Source: Odobenus rosmarus divergens (Eukaryota; Chordata; Mammalia; Carnivora; Odobenidae). Taken from it: a DNA stretch of 64,000 nucleotides. Below, in pieces: positions 22,791 through 36,570 of the stretch; the first letter of the stretch is position 1; every line of letters begins with the position of its first letter. Both the position numbers and the translations under genes were made by a program. The stretch is from contig NW_004450459.1 of the NCBI RefSeq assembly GCF_000321225.1, forward strand, positions 2,238,236-2,302,235. The letters run 5' to 3'. Under the pieces are notes generated by a model. It saw only the letters and a program-made list of their open reading frames with translations, did no database searches and had not been told where the DNA came from.

Positions 22791-24263
22791 CATAGGTGGG
22801 CAATCAATATGTTAAAATAAGAAATGTTCGATTCAATGCAGTAACTTTTAGCCTCACAAGTAAAAATACTAGAAATTCACTGTTAATGGCTGAATCATAA
22901 AGTGAAATATAGAGAGAACAGATTTTCACTGTTAATTATGTAAAATACCTGTATCATTGTTGTTGAAGATATATGTAAGCAATCAATATTTAATGTCATT
23001 TGAGTTTGAAATAATTCTCTCAAAAATAGGTCTCCTTGACATGTACTAGGACAGAGTCATAACAACAAATACATTGTGCCTGGTCCAATGTTTTGATTTG
23101 ATAAAATGAACAAACCTATAGATTTTATTATCTTCTTTATTAGGAATCCTATATAGGCTTACATAGAATCAATAAGCATGTACCTATGCCAGAAAAATCT
23201 AAAGCACATGTGAAAAAAAAATCATCAAAGTAGAGCCCATCCTCTTTGCAACTAAACTGATACCCTGTTGTCATAGCAAGGTTTCAGTCATAGCAATACT
23301 GTGGGTCTTACATTTGGAGACTCATCAGAGATTTGTAGCTTAACAACCCATTCTGGCAATGTTGTAAGCAGTCATTAACAAATAACAACACAGGATATTC
23401 ATTTGAGTTACCAACAGTTACATGATTGATATATTTATGCAATAATATTCTTTAAGAAATTCCGAGTATTATGACTTATGCCACTATTTAATTTTCTCCA
23501 CCCTTTTAGGTAATAGATGTCTATTACTGAAGGTGTCATTTTACAGGCTTTGTATCTTAGTGATGATACCACTCACAGCCTACCCAGATCCCCAAGGCAC
23601 ATAACCTTAAGCCACGTGGCCCGAGATTGACCCAGTACATTGGAGTCCTCTAGACACAATTTAGCTACTTCCAACTAGATTCCTCATTTAGATTTGATCT
23701 AATTCCTGATGTCCTCAAGCATTACCCAGCATAGTGTGGGCCAGTTTATCTCACAACACCTACTAGGTTAGTCAACTTGTTTTATTGGTCACAGGACTTC
23801 TTGTTGGAAAATGTCTGACCTCAATGCCTCACTTGAGGGTAAAACTGTTAAACAACCTTTTGGAAACAGAAAAAGTTCTCTAAATAGCATATACCATTTT
23901 GCAGATGTGGAAAACAAAACAGAGTACTTATATGACAAGCCCAGAGACACAAGTAGCCAAGGACAGAAACAGAAACTAAAACTAGTTTTTAAAATTCTCA
24001 GAGCACTCAAATATCATACATTGGGTCAACTGATGCTGGTGGGGCCCCTTCACATCTAATGCTACATTACCATGCCTCCAGCTAAATCCTGGAAACCCTG
24101 CCTCTTCAAGCACAGTTGATCACTGGGAAGCTTGCTAATTCCTAATTAACTATGTTTATGTCTGATTTTCATATCTCGGCCTTTAGACTAATCCTGGAAG
24201 CAGGGAAAATTATCTATAAAACTGACTCTTCACTGAATATGAATCTATATGTCCTTACTTTAT

Positions 24264-24456
24264 TTTTTTAAAGATTTTATTTATTTGACAGAGAGAGAGA
24301 GAGCGTCTGCAAGCAGGGAAGCAGCAGGCAGAGGGAGAGGGAGAAGCAGGCTTCCCGCGGAGCAGGGAGCCCGATGCGGGGCTCGATCCCAGGACCCTGG
24401 GATCATGACCTGAGCCGAAGGCAGATGCTTAACCAACTGAGCCACCCAGGCGCCCC
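24264..24456 (-). mobile_element. CAN-type SINE, minus orientation
   Basis: The TTTTTAAAGATTTTATTTAT tail leads to GAGCCACCCAGGCGCCCC. It is little diverged, with an intact tRNA-like head and CpG-containing body (GAAGCAGGCTTCCCGCGG). Imperfect flanking repeats GTCCTTACT and GTCCTGTACT may be the target site. Same sense as the gene. Confidence 0.94.
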
Positions 24457-25894
24457 TCCAGGTCCTGTACTGTCGTTTTCTGCGGTCCAGAGTTAGGATA
24501 TCCTGCTCTTTCCATTTGAAAGCCCACGTCAGTTGGGGTCTGGCCACTGGGCTACACCCTGCGGTGATTCTGTGGCCCAATGAAATGACAGTCATTGCCT
24601 AGCTCTGCATGACAATTGCCCCGTCGTCTTCATGCCACTTTGCTGGGGGGCAGAAGCTGCCGGTCTCATACTCAGATAAAACAGTGGCATCTCCAAGTAG
24701 CTCCCTGTTAAAAGCTGGTAGCCCACCTCTGTATCAATGAGTTGGCATGGATTCTAGTGAGCATGTCACTTTTCTAAGGGAGCACAAAAGAGGGCTTGTT
24801 TGCTAGAGCTGGAATCTAATGAACAGCTTTCTCCTGTTTTGTGTAGTTTTCCAACCATTTGACTTGTACAATAGAGAAATCATATTTCAACTTCTTCAGG
24901 TTGAAAAATTGCCCCTTTTCCTATTTGTCACTGAGAGATGTGAAACAGTTATTTCTGAGGCAGCTTTATTATGGAAAATAGAGTAAGTAACTCCTGTCAC
25001 TCAAATCAAGTCCCTCAGGGAGTAGGTCCAGTAATGATTCAAAGCCAGGACTAAGATTAAAAACTAATTTTCTAGGTGGAATGAGGAGTAGGTTCTTTTC
25101 CTTCTAAATGAATGGCCATTTACAGAGGAAACATGGGTTCACAAGGTATAAGGAAAAACATCTGAATTCTGCTCCTCCCATCTCTTCCCTCTCTAGATGC
25201 AGAATTTAGGGGTTAGCTTTGAAACTCCAGGTAGACTGACAAGGGAAAGGTCAGCCTGAGAGATATTGAGGGCACTGAGTCTTTCTTCATCTAAAAAATG
25301 TATCTTTATTTAATAGAGAAAATAAAAAAAACAAAAAACCATTACTTTTTCAAACAAGCTCATTGCGTCAGGCTGCCCCTGGGAGATGGGTGTGGGCTGC
25401 CACTCTATATGGACTGACTGGGTACTGCCTGTCCTAAGGAGACTACAGACATTCAGGGGCTGGAGTGCCCAAGTGTAAGAAAACTACTAATCCTTTGAAA
25501 AATATACTGCTGCTAAAAGCCAATCATACTTTTACACTTTGGATCTAGCATTTGTGCCCAAATTCAATCTGCTGCTTTATTATGAAATTGTCAAAGGCGG
25601 CTTTTTCTTTAAGGCCTGTGGGTTGCAGGAGAAAGTCTGTTGACCATAGAGAGTCTCCTTTAAAAAGTGATGTTAATTCAAGAGGCCTAGGCACCCAAAG
25701 GGCTGTCTAGAGGTTCTCATCATCTAGATCCCTTAGGAATACTGTGACATGGGGCCTTATGGCTAAAAATTTCTTTCCCATCCTACCCACGCCCTGAGAT
25801 ATATAAACTCATCTAGTCATTGGAAGTTATTATGCAAATAACAGTATGCGGAAATAGAGGGGAAAAAAAACCCATAAGCCTCCCACACTAAGCA

Positions 25895-26510
25895 GGAGTT
25901 TTTAACTGGGGGTTGGTCTATGGACTCCCAAGGGGCCTATGAGTTCACAGGATCCATGAACTTGGGTGGCAAAAAAAAAAAAAAAAAATCTTTATTTTCA
26001 TTTACCTCTGATTGAAATTTAGCATTTCTTCAATTATAAAAGAAGGCAAAAAACTCCAGCAGTCTTAACAGTACCTGCAACCTTGTCCACCAATAGAAAC
26101 AAGATATTTTCATCAGATATTACAGTAGTCATAAAAAGCTTGAAACTCTGTTTATGCCTCACATTACTTCAAAATTATCGTCGATATTAGACCTGTTGCT
26201 AGATCTTATTTAATGCCTTATTGTTATGTTACTATATCATAATAAAAATTCAACAACGGTATTCAGTATACTTGGTTTTCTTTGTAAAACTATTAATTTT
26301 CATTTTATGGATTTAAAAACATCCTTCTGAGGGGCACCTGCCTGGCTCGGTCAGTGAAGCATGGGACTCTTGATCTCGGGGTCATGAGTTCGAGCCCCAT
26401 GCTGGTTGTAGAGATTACTTTAAAAAAAAGCAATGAAAACAAATAAAAATGTCATTCTGAGAATAGGCCACAGGAATCCATGGCACCCAAAGTGGTTAAG
26501 AACCTCTGTG
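25895..26510 (+). mobile_element. hAT-type DNA transposon remnant
   Basis: The start GGTTGGTCTATGGACTCCC, the inner CTGATTGAAATTTAGCATTTC, and the end GGCACCCAAAGTGGTTAAGAACC match a known mammalian hAT consensus with inverted-repeat ends. A pure A run of about 20 lies at 25970. The SINE at 26331-26430 is nested in it. Confidence 0.65.
26331..26430 (+). mobile_element. Short tRNA-derived SINE in a hAT remnant
   Basis: GGGGCACCTGCCTGGCTCGG opens a compact tRNA-like copy with GGGTCATGAGTTCGAGCCCC, a well-preserved B box. It ends in an A-rich tail. Flanks CATCCTTCTGAG and GTCATTCTGAG suggest a target-site duplication. Confidence 0.85.
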
Positions 26511-26999
26511 TTGACACCCATCACTTCATGCTGCCTTCTTTCTGTTCCTAGCCATCATTTCAACCACTTTTTTACCAACACCCTAAATTCCCTTCCTTGT
26601 CCCCAAGTGTCCTCTCAGTGCTTCGATTATGTAAACCAGGCCGTCTTTCACATCTGAGTCCTCTGGCGTACTGGTCCTTCTTCCCTTCCACGGCCCCCCC
26701 CCAACCGGGGCCCCGGTTTGCAAGGCTACCTTCCTTCCCATGAGGCAGAGGGAGCTTAAGTCTTCTGCCTAGGACTTCCTTTCCTTCCCAGACAAGGTCA
26801 GCACCCGTCTCTTTTCATGTAGTTTATTACTTGTTCAGCATTTACCCTTCCAGAGGGTATACTCTCAGGAGGGCGTGGCCCGACTCCACCTGATTCACTA
26901 ACACATACCCAGTGCCTAGCATGACACAGCATATTCAGTGGGGGCTTAATACATACATGCATGAACAACCCATTTTGTAACTTTTGATCTAGTGTATTA

Positions 27000-27350
27000 C
27001 ATGCATTTTTCATGTTGCTTTCATTTACTGTAAGGCTGCATAATATTGTAGTGGGTACAAGTACTTTACTGAAATAACTTCCCTGGTACTGATCATATTG
27101 TTTCCACTTTTCATTAATACAAATACTGCTACAGTAGGCATTTTCATATGTAACATTTTATTTTTTTGCTTTGTATTTAGGATTATTTCATTAGTATAAA
27201 TTACAGGAAGAGGAATTAACTAGTTTAATGGGATGAACATTTTTATGGTTTTTTATTTATTCTATGATGTTGCTTTCTAAAAGGGTTCTGTCAATTTAAA
27301 ATGCCGTAAGTGACATAAACAGACATCTACTAGTGGTTTTTCAAAATACT
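27000..27350 (-). mobile_element. Old L1M fragment
   Basis: AGGCTGCATAATATTGTAG and GGAAGAGGAATTAACTAG, read in reverse complement, resemble an ancient L1 ORF2 end. Divergence is high. Confidence 0.5.
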
Positions 27351-27439
27351 CAAAAAAACTCTTACTGGATATTTAATCTTATGGATTAATCAAAGGACTG
27401 GATAAAATTTTTGTTGAAAAGAATAAAATGAATAACTTT

Positions 27440-27643
27440 TCCTTAACTCAAAATGTGGTATCCTAATTAATTTCCCATGGAGTAAAAATATTTTCTTTAT
27501 TAACAGAGAACTAAGAACAAAGATATTGTGGGAAAGACATTGTTTTAACTTAAATATGGCCATTTTGCTAGTTAAATGAGTAAAAATTATCATAAAACTA
27601 TGACAGAAGTCCAAATACTTGCAAGCAAGGAATAAAATAATCT
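27440..27643. repeat. Exact 204-bp direct repeat, copy 1
   Basis: These 204 bases are identical, base by base, to 28059-28262, 619 bp away. The repeated unit starts TCCTTAACTCAAAATGTGG and ends GGAATAAAATAATCT. It is not a recognised transposon and has no poly-A tail. Confidence 0.97.
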
Positions 27644-28058
27644 CTGTTATGGCAAGAAATTCTAGTATTTATGTCATTTCATATTTGAAAGAAAACAAAG
27701 CACGTATTTCCTAGAGGCTAACTAGTTAATAGCATACACAAATTATTTAAAAAATTGCACACTAAGAAAAGTTTTTATAAGAAGCCAGAAATAAAATGTA
27801 TGAGCTCACAAGTTTCTCATTTACTGACATAAATGCCGGCAGGGACTTGTCAGGCAGGAATGTGTTTCTTATTCCCATCACACCCTCCCTTCTCCTCCTC
27901 AGTAGCCAACCCTGGCTCAAGGTGGGGCTGCTTCTCCACAGGTAGCACCCAGTTTTCTGCCTTAACAAATGGAGATGTGTTGGGATATCCTTTCTTTTAA
28001 TACTGTAACTGTGTAGAGGGCAGATTGCTGACCTATGAGGTGGGGTATCCATCTGTCA

Positions 28059-28262
28059 TCCTTAACTCAAAATGTGGTATCCTAATTAATTTCCCATGGA
28101 GTAAAAATATTTTCTTTATTAACAGAGAACTAAGAACAAAGATATTGTGGGAAAGACATTGTTTTAACTTAAATATGGCCATTTTGCTAGTTAAATGAGT
28201 AAAAATTATCATAAAACTATGACAGAAGTCCAAATACTTGCAAGCAAGGAATAAAATAATCT
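28059..28262. repeat. Exact 204-bp direct repeat, copy 2
   Basis: This is identical to 27440-27643. The 415-bp spacer between the copies is unrelated to either flank. Sequence outside the unit diverges abruptly at both edges. Confidence 0.97.
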
Positions 28263-28729
28263 TGAAGACAAAGGAAAAAGAGCTAACCAGTGTCCTCTCG
28301 CCATGTCCATAACTATAGAAGGTGTTGCAGCTTCCCTGTGAAAGTCTTCTGAATGGTATTAATTTAATATATGCTACCTATGTGACTGCCATGTGCAGGA
28401 TGAAGTACTGGGAGCTGCAGAGGCCGTAACAGACGAGATACTTTAAGCAGTGGGAAAATGAGTAGAAAGACATTTCCTCCATGTATAGAAATGTGAGGAA
28501 GACCAAGGAAGTCCTTCCACATCTTTACATGTCCCACTGGGAGAGTCAGGCTCATCAAGCCTTAATGTCTGGAAGGAAAACACAAGTGTAAATAATTACT
28601 ATGAGATAATAAAACAAGCCCATAAAGAGGAGAGTAAGTACAGGTCACTGTTGCATGGCAGCAAGGCATGGAATGGTCATAGAGTCAAAAGGATGGGGAT
28701 GGGAAATTTCTTTGAACAATGGTTGCCTT

Positions 28730-28955
28730 TTATGGCTAGCCTTTATTGAGTATCTGTTATGTGATAGGCACCAAGGCTGCCATTATTGATTCATTAATCC
28801 TGACAACTCTGGGAGGTAGGTCTTAGCCCTCCCTTCTAACAGATGGGAAAACAGGTCGGTGAACATGATTTGATTAAAGTTATCTGGTCAGTAAGAAGTG
28901 GAGCTAATCTGTCTGACTTCAAGCTCATGCTCTTTTTACTACATTATACATACAA
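28730..28955 (+). repeat. MIR element
   Basis: CCTTTATTGAGTATCTGTTATG, TGGGAGGTAGG and AGATGGGAAAACAGG appear in MIR order, ending near GACTTCAAGCTCATGCTC. Confidence 0.7.
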
Positions 28956-29609
28956 GGTAGGTAAATGACACTCAAAAATCATACCTTGGTTAATATATCC
29001 TTATTCAAAACACTCAAAACTTGATTTCTCAAAAATAAAACCAGTTGTAAAAGAGGGTGGGAATAGAAATAACACACCTTTCTGAGGTGTCAGACATCTA
29101 GAAGTGTCACTTAGTGAAAAAAATCTCAAATAACCTTCAGAAAGCTCATGCGGTTAAAGTTCATGCACCTTCATCCAAAGGTGGCATAGCATGCTAGTGA
29201 ATGTGAGGGGCTGCCTGGGTGAGAATCTGGGCTTGAAGCTACCTTCTCTCTGAATGACTCTAAACCACCATTTCCCCTCACTAGATCTCACTTTCTAGTG
29301 TCCATCAGATGACTATATCATTAAATAAGATAGTATATATAAGACATTTAGCATATTAACATTGGGCGCACAATAATCACTCACTTACACATTAATTATT
29401 AGTAGTACTGCTGTTAAAATTATTTTTTGCATATAATTCTAATAAGATTGGACCTGTTTTTCTAGAATAAACTATAATAGGTGCAGCATAATGGAAGATG
29501 ATGGTATCTGCCCACCACAAGGGGCACCTATCAGCTTTCATGGATAGCAGCAAGAAGGGACAGCTCCACAAAAGGGAAAAACCCCAAACTGTAAGAACAT
29601 CAATAATGG

Positions 29610-29795
29610 GCATTTTTATTATGCTTTACATTTTGCTAAGCATTTGCAAAATCTTTTCATTTGATTCATAAAACACCACTGTGATGTAGGGAGGGCATTA
29701 TTCCCAATTTATAGATGAGAAAACAGAGGCTCAGAGAACGTAATGCCTTCTCTGGAGTCATGGCTAGTTAAAAGAGCAAAGAGTACCACCATCTG
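29610..29795 (+). repeat. MIR element
   Basis: TTTGCTAAGCATTTGCAAAATC, ATAGATGAGAAAACAGAGGC and TCAGAGAACGTAATGCC match the MIR consensus in order. The downstream edge abuts a hAT fragment. Confidence 0.7.
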
Positions 29796-29950
29796 CAGAT
29801 GCGCTGTCCAATTCAGTAGCCATGTGGAGTACTTAAAATTAAATAAAATTAAATATTCAGTTTCTCAGTAGCGCAAGCCACATTTAAAGTGCTGAATAGC
29901 TATGTGTGGCTCATGGCACTCATGTTGGACAACACAGAGTACAGACCATT
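29795..29950. mobile_element. hAT-type MITE (MER5-like)
   Basis: Inverted ends are visible: GCTGTCCAATTCAGTAGCC on the left and CTCATGTTGGACAACACAG on the right. The interior TTAAAATTAAATAAAATTAAA and AAGCCACATTTAAAGTGC fit a MER5-like element. Confidence 0.65.
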
Positions 29951-32104
29951 TTCATCACCACAGAGTATTTTATTGAACAGAGCTGGCCTATAAAAAAGAG
30001 GGCACCAAACAATGTGTGATACCATGCCCAGGATCCACAATATTGCCATGTGCAGGATGAAATACTGATTCTCAGTACTTCTCGGAGCAAGAAATCAAGG
30101 AAGGGGAAAATATTTTATAAATGTTTCTATGAAAAATACTTTAAGTTTTATACCATAAAGCTAAATTTTGTGTGGTACCATCAGAATTGGGCCTAGAATC
30201 CCCCAAAGTGCCTAGTACCAGTGCCCTGAACACAGAGTCTACAAATATTTACTGAGTGATTCTATTTGATCATCCACCCATCTCAAAAAATATTTCACTG
30301 TCAGAGAATTCTTCCTGAAGCAAATAAGTGAAATGTCATAAAATGTATGTAATAACCTTTGTTACAACCTCAGGGGCATTTTTGGTTGTGCATTTACAAA
30401 ATTATTCGATGTACATATAAAATCTTCTTATATTCCAATATCTTGTCAATGCCAAAAGGTTGTAAATAAGTGTAATCAAAAGAGAAGAATACCAGTTAAA
30501 ATACATCGGAAGATGAGGAAAGTTTTTGATAGTGATATAAGCCTTAACGAGGAGATAGCCAAGGTTTTGCTTTTTGGAATAGTTTATAACGTATCCCTAG
30601 TAAATTACAAGTTAATAGATCCTCAGCAAATCATAAGGAAGTCTCAACTTTTGGTTCACTTTCTTAGAGTGATGCTAAGGAAATAGCTTTCAAAGTGGAG
30701 AAACTAACAATAAATACTCAGTCTTATTTCAAAGCAATATAAAATCCTCACAAGTTTCAGAAGTTAGTTTCCAAAGTCTGACAAACACTTAACTAAGAAT
30801 CTTCAGCCTTGCCTGGCAGAATGCTGTTGTCAAATTCAAGGTGGATGGGCAAAGATGGAGGCAGTTTCATTTTTTAAATTGACTTTGAAAGTCTTAATGA
30901 TATATGTACATTTCATGAAAATACGAGCCTTGGTATAATGGTCTGTTCTCTTTAGGCAGATGGGACTCAATTTATGTTCTACGTGATTGTACCCCAGAAC
31001 TTCAGACTTAAGATGTTTGTCATAAATATAGTTAATCTATTATTTTATGAGGGATACTAAATCTCGGCCTCCTGGATTTGGATAGATGTATGCCAAATTT
31101 ATGATGGCACTTGTCTATAAATGACAGATGCTGCCAAAGCAGAAAACTATCATTTTCTTCAACTCAACAGCACAAGGTCCTGTTGCTAGAGACAGAAAGG
31201 GGGGAAGAGGCAGTTACAAAGACCTTGCTGGCTAATCAATGGAGTCCTGTGGCAATCAGCGGAAATGAGAAGTTGTCATTTGGAAAACTTGGCCCCATTT
31301 GTAACAACACATAAAAACTATGAAACACACAGGGGAACCCATAAAAATGACGAGGCAAGTGTCTCGCCATTTGTATCCTTGGCAGAAAGACTCTTTGACA
31401 AAATGGAAAATACACTTTCAAAAAGCAATAGGGTAACCATAAAAAGCTGAACTATAGACTTTCCAGGTAAATCCTCCCGATCTACTGGTTGATAACTACT
31501 CTGGGTTCATACCTGAGGAATTGCCACAATGCAGGAGCACAATACGCTGAAGACGAAAATGAGCTGTTTTGTGGTATTCTATCCCCTTTCCTTCCTTCTT
31601 TTGTCTTTTCTGACACTGTCATCTCACAGTTCCCATGGTACGATCATGAGGATGGGCTAAACAAAACCATCTCCCTATCCCCAGTGGGACTATTTTAGGT
31701 GGAATGATTCAAAACGCTACTGAATCTGTGGAGAGAGTTTAGGACAATCCAGCTGGACCCTTTAGAGGGCAGTTCAAGGCTTTTGCCATATTGGGGATGC
31801 CCTACCCAGTGTCCACCTCTATTTCAGTGAGTATATTTGGCTCTAGATATGTAAAATCTGTAATTGTCAAACTGGAGCTTTGAGAACACTTGTCATTTAC
31901 CCGAAATGAGTGTTTTCATTCAAACTTGCTCTGGAAAAGATCTGTAATGTTTAAAGCTTTGTTCTATTGCAGTTAAATGCTACAAACATACTGCATAGGA
32001 ACTAAGGATTATTAATAAAACAAAGCCTTAATGTTTCTTACAGTGCCATAGTTTCTCCAGAAAAATATCAACAGTCAGCAAGTAATTTAAGAGTAATATA
32101 TGGA

Positions 32105-32270
32105 AGGTGGGCAGGGGGGTTGGGGTTAAACAGGTGCTGGGTATTAAGGAGGGCACTTATGTTGAGCATCGGGTGTTGTGCATGGGTGATGAATCGCTAG
32201 GTTCTACACCTGAAACTAATATTGCACTCTATGTTAACAGCTGGAATTTAAATAAAAACTTGGGGGGGAA
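32105..32270 (+). mobile_element. LINE-1 3' end, plus orientation
   Basis: GGTGCTGGGTATTAAGGAGG, GGGTGTTGTGCATGGGTG, AACTAATATTGCACTCTATG and GGAATTTAAATAAAAACTT follow the older carnivoran L1 3' UTR. The copy is only about 165 bp. Confidence 0.85.
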
Positions 32271-32652
32271 CTAAAGTAATGTACGGTTCTACTCACTAAT
32301 TCTTAAAAAAGTGGTTTAGTGGTTTCTGACTTTGCCCATTGGGATACTTGTATTTATTCCTAGGGAAGAGAAGTTTAGAAGTAATGGGAGTAATGCCATA
32401 TGCTTGGGACAGGAAGTCCTGACTTTACTGGGATATGAATAGTGCAACCACACATGAACTATTTCACTTTTCTTAGACCCAGGTTCCTCATCATTACCAT
32501 ATTTTGGGGAGCAGCTTGAAGGTGGTAACCATATATTATTTTTCTTTGTAGCCCTAATATCCAACACATTAAAAAATACATAATAGGTTGGAAGCTCTTC
32601 GAGGGCAAGAAAATGTTTTTGTGTTCACTGTTGCACCCTAGTATCTGTGTGT

Positions 32653-32682
32653 GTATATATATATATTTATATATATATAAAA
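32653..32682. repeat. TA dinucleotide microsatellite
   Basis: TATATATATATATTTATATATATAT follows a short GTGTGTG run. It is imperfect. Confidence 0.9.
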
Positions 32683-34538
32683 TACCATTTAGTATAAATA
32701 ATAAATATTTCTTGAGTAAATAAATGGATATAAAGTTTGTTGCATGATTGAATGAAAGATGGATACTAATTTCTGCCCTAACAGTCACAGGGATATTGAG
32801 AGGGTCATACAAAAACATATATGTGACTGGATTTTATAAATTGAACAAATTTAAGGTGTTCCTATTGTTATAGTTCAAGCAGAACATGCTGGTTTCATTA
32901 TCTTTGCTCTTAATTGCATTTATAAATACATCTATAGCATTTTGAATCATTCCATCTGCTTTTATCTGTTTAGACAGAAACTAATTAAAGGCTGTTTAGC
33001 TCTAAATAGCTTTCTATACTTTGAACAAGAAACGGATTTTCCCCATTTGATATCTAATTAATTAAAAAAATCTAGGGCTAAAGACTAGACATATGTACCA
33101 TTAGGTTGACTACCACAATACTTTATCAAGGTTGATTATAAAAATATTTTATTATTTTCAAGAAATATGGCTTTTTGAAGGCTCTGGGTTTTTCTGAACC
33201 TGTTATGAGGGGTTAAATCCTGTCACAAAAAGCATTCAATTTGATGTATAGGGCATATTATCACAGGGAAGTGTACTGTCATATGGCATTATGACACTTG
33301 AACTCCAGGGAGAAATTTGGGTCGAGTGTCTGGTTAATATGTTCCAGCCATCTTCCTGAAGCTGCTTAATGCTTGCTGTGTTTTGACCCTAATTCTCCTA
33401 AAGCACATTTCTCCTCCCTCCTACCATGTTTTGAACTCCCACTGATGCATCATTAAAAGTTGGGATAGATCCTGGGAGACGATGAAAACATTTCTTTGGA
33501 TTTTACATCTAATTCTATCCCAACTTCTAAAAGGTGAATGGGACAACTATTTTTAACTGCCTTCAATGAAACATATTTAATTTTTTCAATCATGTGGTCA
33601 GAACTTCTTACAATAAATGAAATACAATGGTTTAAACTCATTTTGTTTAAACTCATTTTGTTTACTGACCTCAGAGGAAAAAAAGAAAGCTTGCCACGAT
33701 ACCCTGAAATGTTTATATCTGATAGCTCCATTATAACAAATTTATTTGGATTGCACAGATCCAGCTACAATGTGAGCCACATGATATCTCCAAATGGATC
33801 ATAAAATTAAAAAAAAAAAAAATATTTGGTTGTCCCAAGTGCCAAAATGGCAAGTAATAAAGCTTTTCTAACTCTTGGAAGATTGTTAGGCCACTTCTTA
33901 GAATAAATAATCTGTGCTCTTGAGGAAAAGACAGAGGTCATCTGTGGGTCCCATGCTCCTTGTTAGATACTCTGAAATAACACTTTTCCTTGACTGATAT
34001 TTGTGAATCCTAGGATGCTGCCCTCCCAAAAGCTCCATCCCTTAACACCTGGCTATTTCCTCTCCCTCAAGATTTGCCCTCATTGAACAAGATTTGCCCT
34101 CTATTGCTAAGTTATTGATGCTAAAATATGAGGATGGAAATTGAATTAGTCAATCATATGATGTTGTGAGCCTGGACATTTGAAATCTGGTGGCTGAGAC
34201 ATCAAGTAATGCAAATATTCGTTTTGATTTAAATATCTAAGAATCCTGTAGATACTGCTTAAGCCCACTTGACAGGACCTCTTCATTCAGAAGAGAAAGA
34301 CCACTGCTAGGTAACTTCAGTCTCATAAGAATTGGCAGTCAACCATGATTTTTCACTGTGACTGTTACTCTAATTTCTGGCTGACTCCTTAGAGACAATG
34401 TTGTCTGAAATAAAACATTTGGTCAACTAAGGGCCACAGTCACTATTCCTCTTCCCTTCTCCTTCTTTTTCCTCTCTACATTCCACCTAGACCATTTATG
34501 AAGGACGGGTTTTTGTGTCTTCTGATCTTTTAAAGCAG

Positions 34539-34656
34539 GGATTTTTTTTTTTTTTTTTTTGGTGTTTGTTTGAAGTGGGCTCCACGTTAGGCTTGAACTC
34601 ATGACCCTGAGATCAAGAGTCAGATGCTTAACTGACTGAGCTACTTAGAAGCCCTC
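34539..34656 (-). mobile_element. Short older CAN-type SINE
   Basis: A T run of about 18 is followed by GAAGTGGGCTCCACGTTAGG and GAACTCATGACCCTGAGATC, ending at GAGCTACTTAGAAGCCC. It is a diverged copy without the CT-rich tail. Confidence 0.85.
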
Positions 34657-36526
34657 TAAAATCGGGTTTAAAATGGAATAAAAACCAGTTTCCAAAAAAT
34701 CTGTAACTCTGACAAAGCTGTGGGAACCTTTTAAGGATTTAGAAATAGGTAGTTAGCAAAAGGTTACTTATCACATTGTTTAGACCAGATTTCCCATTTG
34801 GGCAAAATTTCTAATTTTCCAACTTGAAAATTGTACTACATATATGTGGGAATTCTTGCTTAGAGGCTGATATTCATTTGAAGTTGACAAAAGAATATCT
34901 ATCTATTTAACAAACACAACCCACTTTATTTTTCAATAGTGCCATCTCTAACAACTTTGGTATTGCCTTTGTGGATATGATAGAACAGATAAAATATTTC
35001 ATTAGTATTAATATTTATAGAAAACATGGGGAAATGAAGAAATAATTTGAATGACCCAACCAATGAATTATCAAATCATTTATACAGATTTTGAGTAAGG
35101 AAACACAGAAAATGAAGTAACCCCAAAATATAGGTGGTTGCCATTACTTCTGGTCCAAGTCTCAGCAGTGACACAGTGAGTGAAGCCAATACTATTAGAC
35201 CAAGTATTTTGGGGTGGATAGAGAAGTGCAGAGCAAGCAGAGGATGCAGGATTAGAGACCACCACATAGCTGCTGGAGAAGAGCTTCTGCGGTTGAGATT
35301 TGTTTTCCTCTCTCCCCACTCTCATCCCCTAGGGTCATTCGAGACCTCAGTTCTCTTTCCTTGTTTATACCACTGCTATACTTGACCCTGGTGTGTTCCT
35401 ATTGCTTACTAGGCAAACAGAAGTGCTTAGAAAGTCTCTTTCATTGGGACCTCACTAGTATTTGATGGTGGAATAAATGCCTTGAGTTGTTTAAACTTTA
35501 ACATATGCTCATTGGTTACCGTATAGGTGTAAGAAATGCTGTGATTATGACCCAAGCCCCTGATTTTCTATTTCTATCTTCCTCTTTCCTTGGGTCTATC
35601 CCCTAGTCTTTGACTTCTTTTTTATACTTCCTTTCCTCTTCTTCCACATCTTTCCTTCTTTAATTGTCTTCTATACTTTTATTGGTTCTTCTTTCATTGA
35701 TCCTTCTCAATTTCCATTTTTAACATTTTTTTTTCCTGCTCAATACTTTTACTACTATCCCTGGACAAACCCAATTCCCAAATAATAATATAACTAAGGG
35801 GAGCACTGAGCACATACAACAGCAATATTGGAACATTTACAATACCTACCAACTGTGCCATTAGCTCAAGACAGAAAATAAGCTGAAAGGATGGAGTGAC
35901 ACTAACTTCCATCGTTTTATCATCTTGTGTATAAGTTCTGCTGTGCTTAAGGAGCATAATTCAGGTAATAAAACCTTTGGCAGGGTGTTGTTTCATAGAG
36001 GCAACAATGTCCTGTAGAAAATGAAACCAGGCAGGAAGTCAGGAGATAATGGATCCTGTTCTTCCAAACACTGGGTAACCTCCGGTAAATAAATCCTGCA
36101 CTGTGGACCCCACCTCGGTTTGCTATTTTGTAAACCCTAATATCTGATAGACCTGTGTGAAGGATTAATTAGATAATATACATAAAAATACTTTGTTCTT
36201 TAGAAGGGGAGAACTGTGATGTAATAATCCAGTATTTATCATCTGTTCATCAGATAACATGATTTGGTGATTGTCACACAAAGAACAAACATTTTTATTA
36301 TCAAATTTGGGTTAACTCACTCCTAGGCTGCAGAGCTGTTGGAACCACCATTCCTGGGACCTAATCAATTATCGTCCCTTCCTAAATAGTCTTTTGGCTT
36401 ACCAGGCTTTCTGAAACTTCTTCTTATAGTAGTAGATTTGCTCTTCTCCAAAGCCCTGAGCAGCCACAAGAAAGCATTCTTAAGTCTTCTAAAATGCTAT
36501 GATTATTTGAAGAGCAGAAGAGAATC

Positions 36527-36570
36527 AGATGTGTGTGTGTGTGTGTGTGCGCGCACGCATGCACGTGCAC
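36527..36570. repeat. GT microsatellite with GC/CA extension
   Basis: About twelve GT units run into GCGCGCACGCATGCACGTGCACACG, an alternating purine-pyrimidine tract of Z-DNA type. Confidence 0.9.

Noticed and set aside
24456..24700. Possible processed pseudogene beside a SINE
   Set aside because: It is somewhat GC-rich and has short open stretches, but I found no continuous match to any known protein.
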